Below are positions 63,537-64,000 of a DNA stretch of 64,000 bases, one piece after another. Within the stretch, counting starts at the first letter, position 1. Every line of letters starts with the position of its first letter. Source of the stretch: Euphorbia lathyris (taxonomy: Eukaryota; Streptophyta; Magnoliopsida; Malpighiales; Euphorbiaceae); the NCBI RefSeq assembly GCF_963576675.1, contig NC_088911.1, positions 79,947,256 to 80,011,255 of the forward strand, in the 5' to 3' direction. Position numbers and translations under genes: made by a program. The notes under the pieces were generated by a model. The model saw only the letters and a program-made list of their open reading frames with translations, had not been told where the DNA came from and did no database searches.

Positions 63537-64000
63537 AGATTCAGGGTTTGAAAATTGAATTTTTGTCTTTTTTTGATAATCTGAAGAGAGGGCAAGAGAG
63601 AAGAGGGGTGTAATTTATAGCTAATTTGGTTACCATACACAGGTCATGTGCTAAGTTGTATAAAATGGCAAATATAGTATCTTAATTATTATGTGCAGAG
63701 GATATGACTCATCAAATAAAAAGTTCAGAGTGGAGGGAAAGTTTTGGAGTATAGGGGCAACATCTGAATTTCTAAAAGTTACAAATGATCCCACGTATTG
63801 TATCTAATAACATCATAATTCTTAATAAAATTTGTTGCATGCTGAAAATGGAAGACACGCTCCGTCATGTCTCAAAATGCTCGTCACGTATCAAAAGAAT
63901 GTGATAAATAGACAACAAATTAGGAAATTTTGAAAGTTCACGGTACAGTAGAATTTTTGGGTTATCCAATGCAATTAGACGAGATTATGGAGATATTGAA
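63537..64000 (-). promoter_or_regulatory. Promoter and upstream region of zinc-finger copy 4
   Basis: TATA box on minus at 63613-63619, CT-rich leader, and TGAGTCA near 63706-63712. From 63667 on it repeats 56716-57049, which sets a direct-repeat spacing of about 6951 bp for the inverted units. Confidence 0.65.

Noticed and set aside
63222..63551. 109-codon ORF opposite zinc-finger copy 4 (and equivalents opposite copies 2 and 3)
   Set aside because: It is the reverse complement of the conserved zinc-finger gene; openness follows from the sense sequence, and it has no domain or promoter of its own.

Overview
The window is nuclear DNA of a flowering plant, most likely a eudicot with a repeat-rich genome. 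The evidence is plant-type Ty3/gypsy retrotransposons (Tat/Ogre/Retand and CRM-like lineages), a CACTA DNA transposon, MULE-type MITEs, a tRNA-derived SINE, and an intronless plant C2H2 zinc-finger gene ending in an EAR repression motif. The species cannot be fixed from the sequence. There are no bacterial or organellar genes, rRNA genes or CRISPR arrays.

The backbone is an amplified block of roughly 7-8 kb per unit. Each unit has an AT-rich upstream region, a TATA promoter, a 171-codon single-finger gene, a 3' region with ~150-bp tandem repeats and a small MITE, a long inverted-repeat element with a (GA)n tract, and a MULE-type MITE. Copies 1 (222-709, broken), 2 (19267-19782) and 3 (40788-41303) are on the plus strand. 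Copy 4 (63021-63536) is inverted. A further inverted promoter at 56716 onward has lost its coding region. Copies 2-4 are intact and nearly identical.

Insertions have pulled the units apart. Element A (731 to about 15.2 kb, minus) is a truncated Ogre/Tat-like element with one LTR, an unusual first ORF, a DUF7745-like ORF1, gag and the start of protease. A complete CRM-like element (3051-8725) is nested in its gag, with 511-bp LTRs and a CCTTT target duplication. A non-autonomous CACTA element (19863-23490, target duplication TAT) sits in the 3' UTR of gene copy 2. Element B (30294-40270, minus) is a complete Retand-like element with 509-bp LTRs, a GTTTA target duplication, a long gag-pol, a broken integrase and a four-exon antisense gene. 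Element C (42619-56714, plus) is another Tat-lineage element with a 1.9-kb 5' LTR, a decayed gag-pol, a truncated 3' LTR, and an antisense gene whose three exons join in frame with no stop.

The main points for a second look are: dyad-symmetric ACGC-N3-GCGT arrays in the LTR and 3' region of element C; the open spliced antisense gene in that otherwise dead element; a threefold tandem PBS/leader in element C; the acidic-tailed first ORF of element A; and the recombined, partly inverted zinc-finger gene array with an orphan promoter fused to a truncated LTR.
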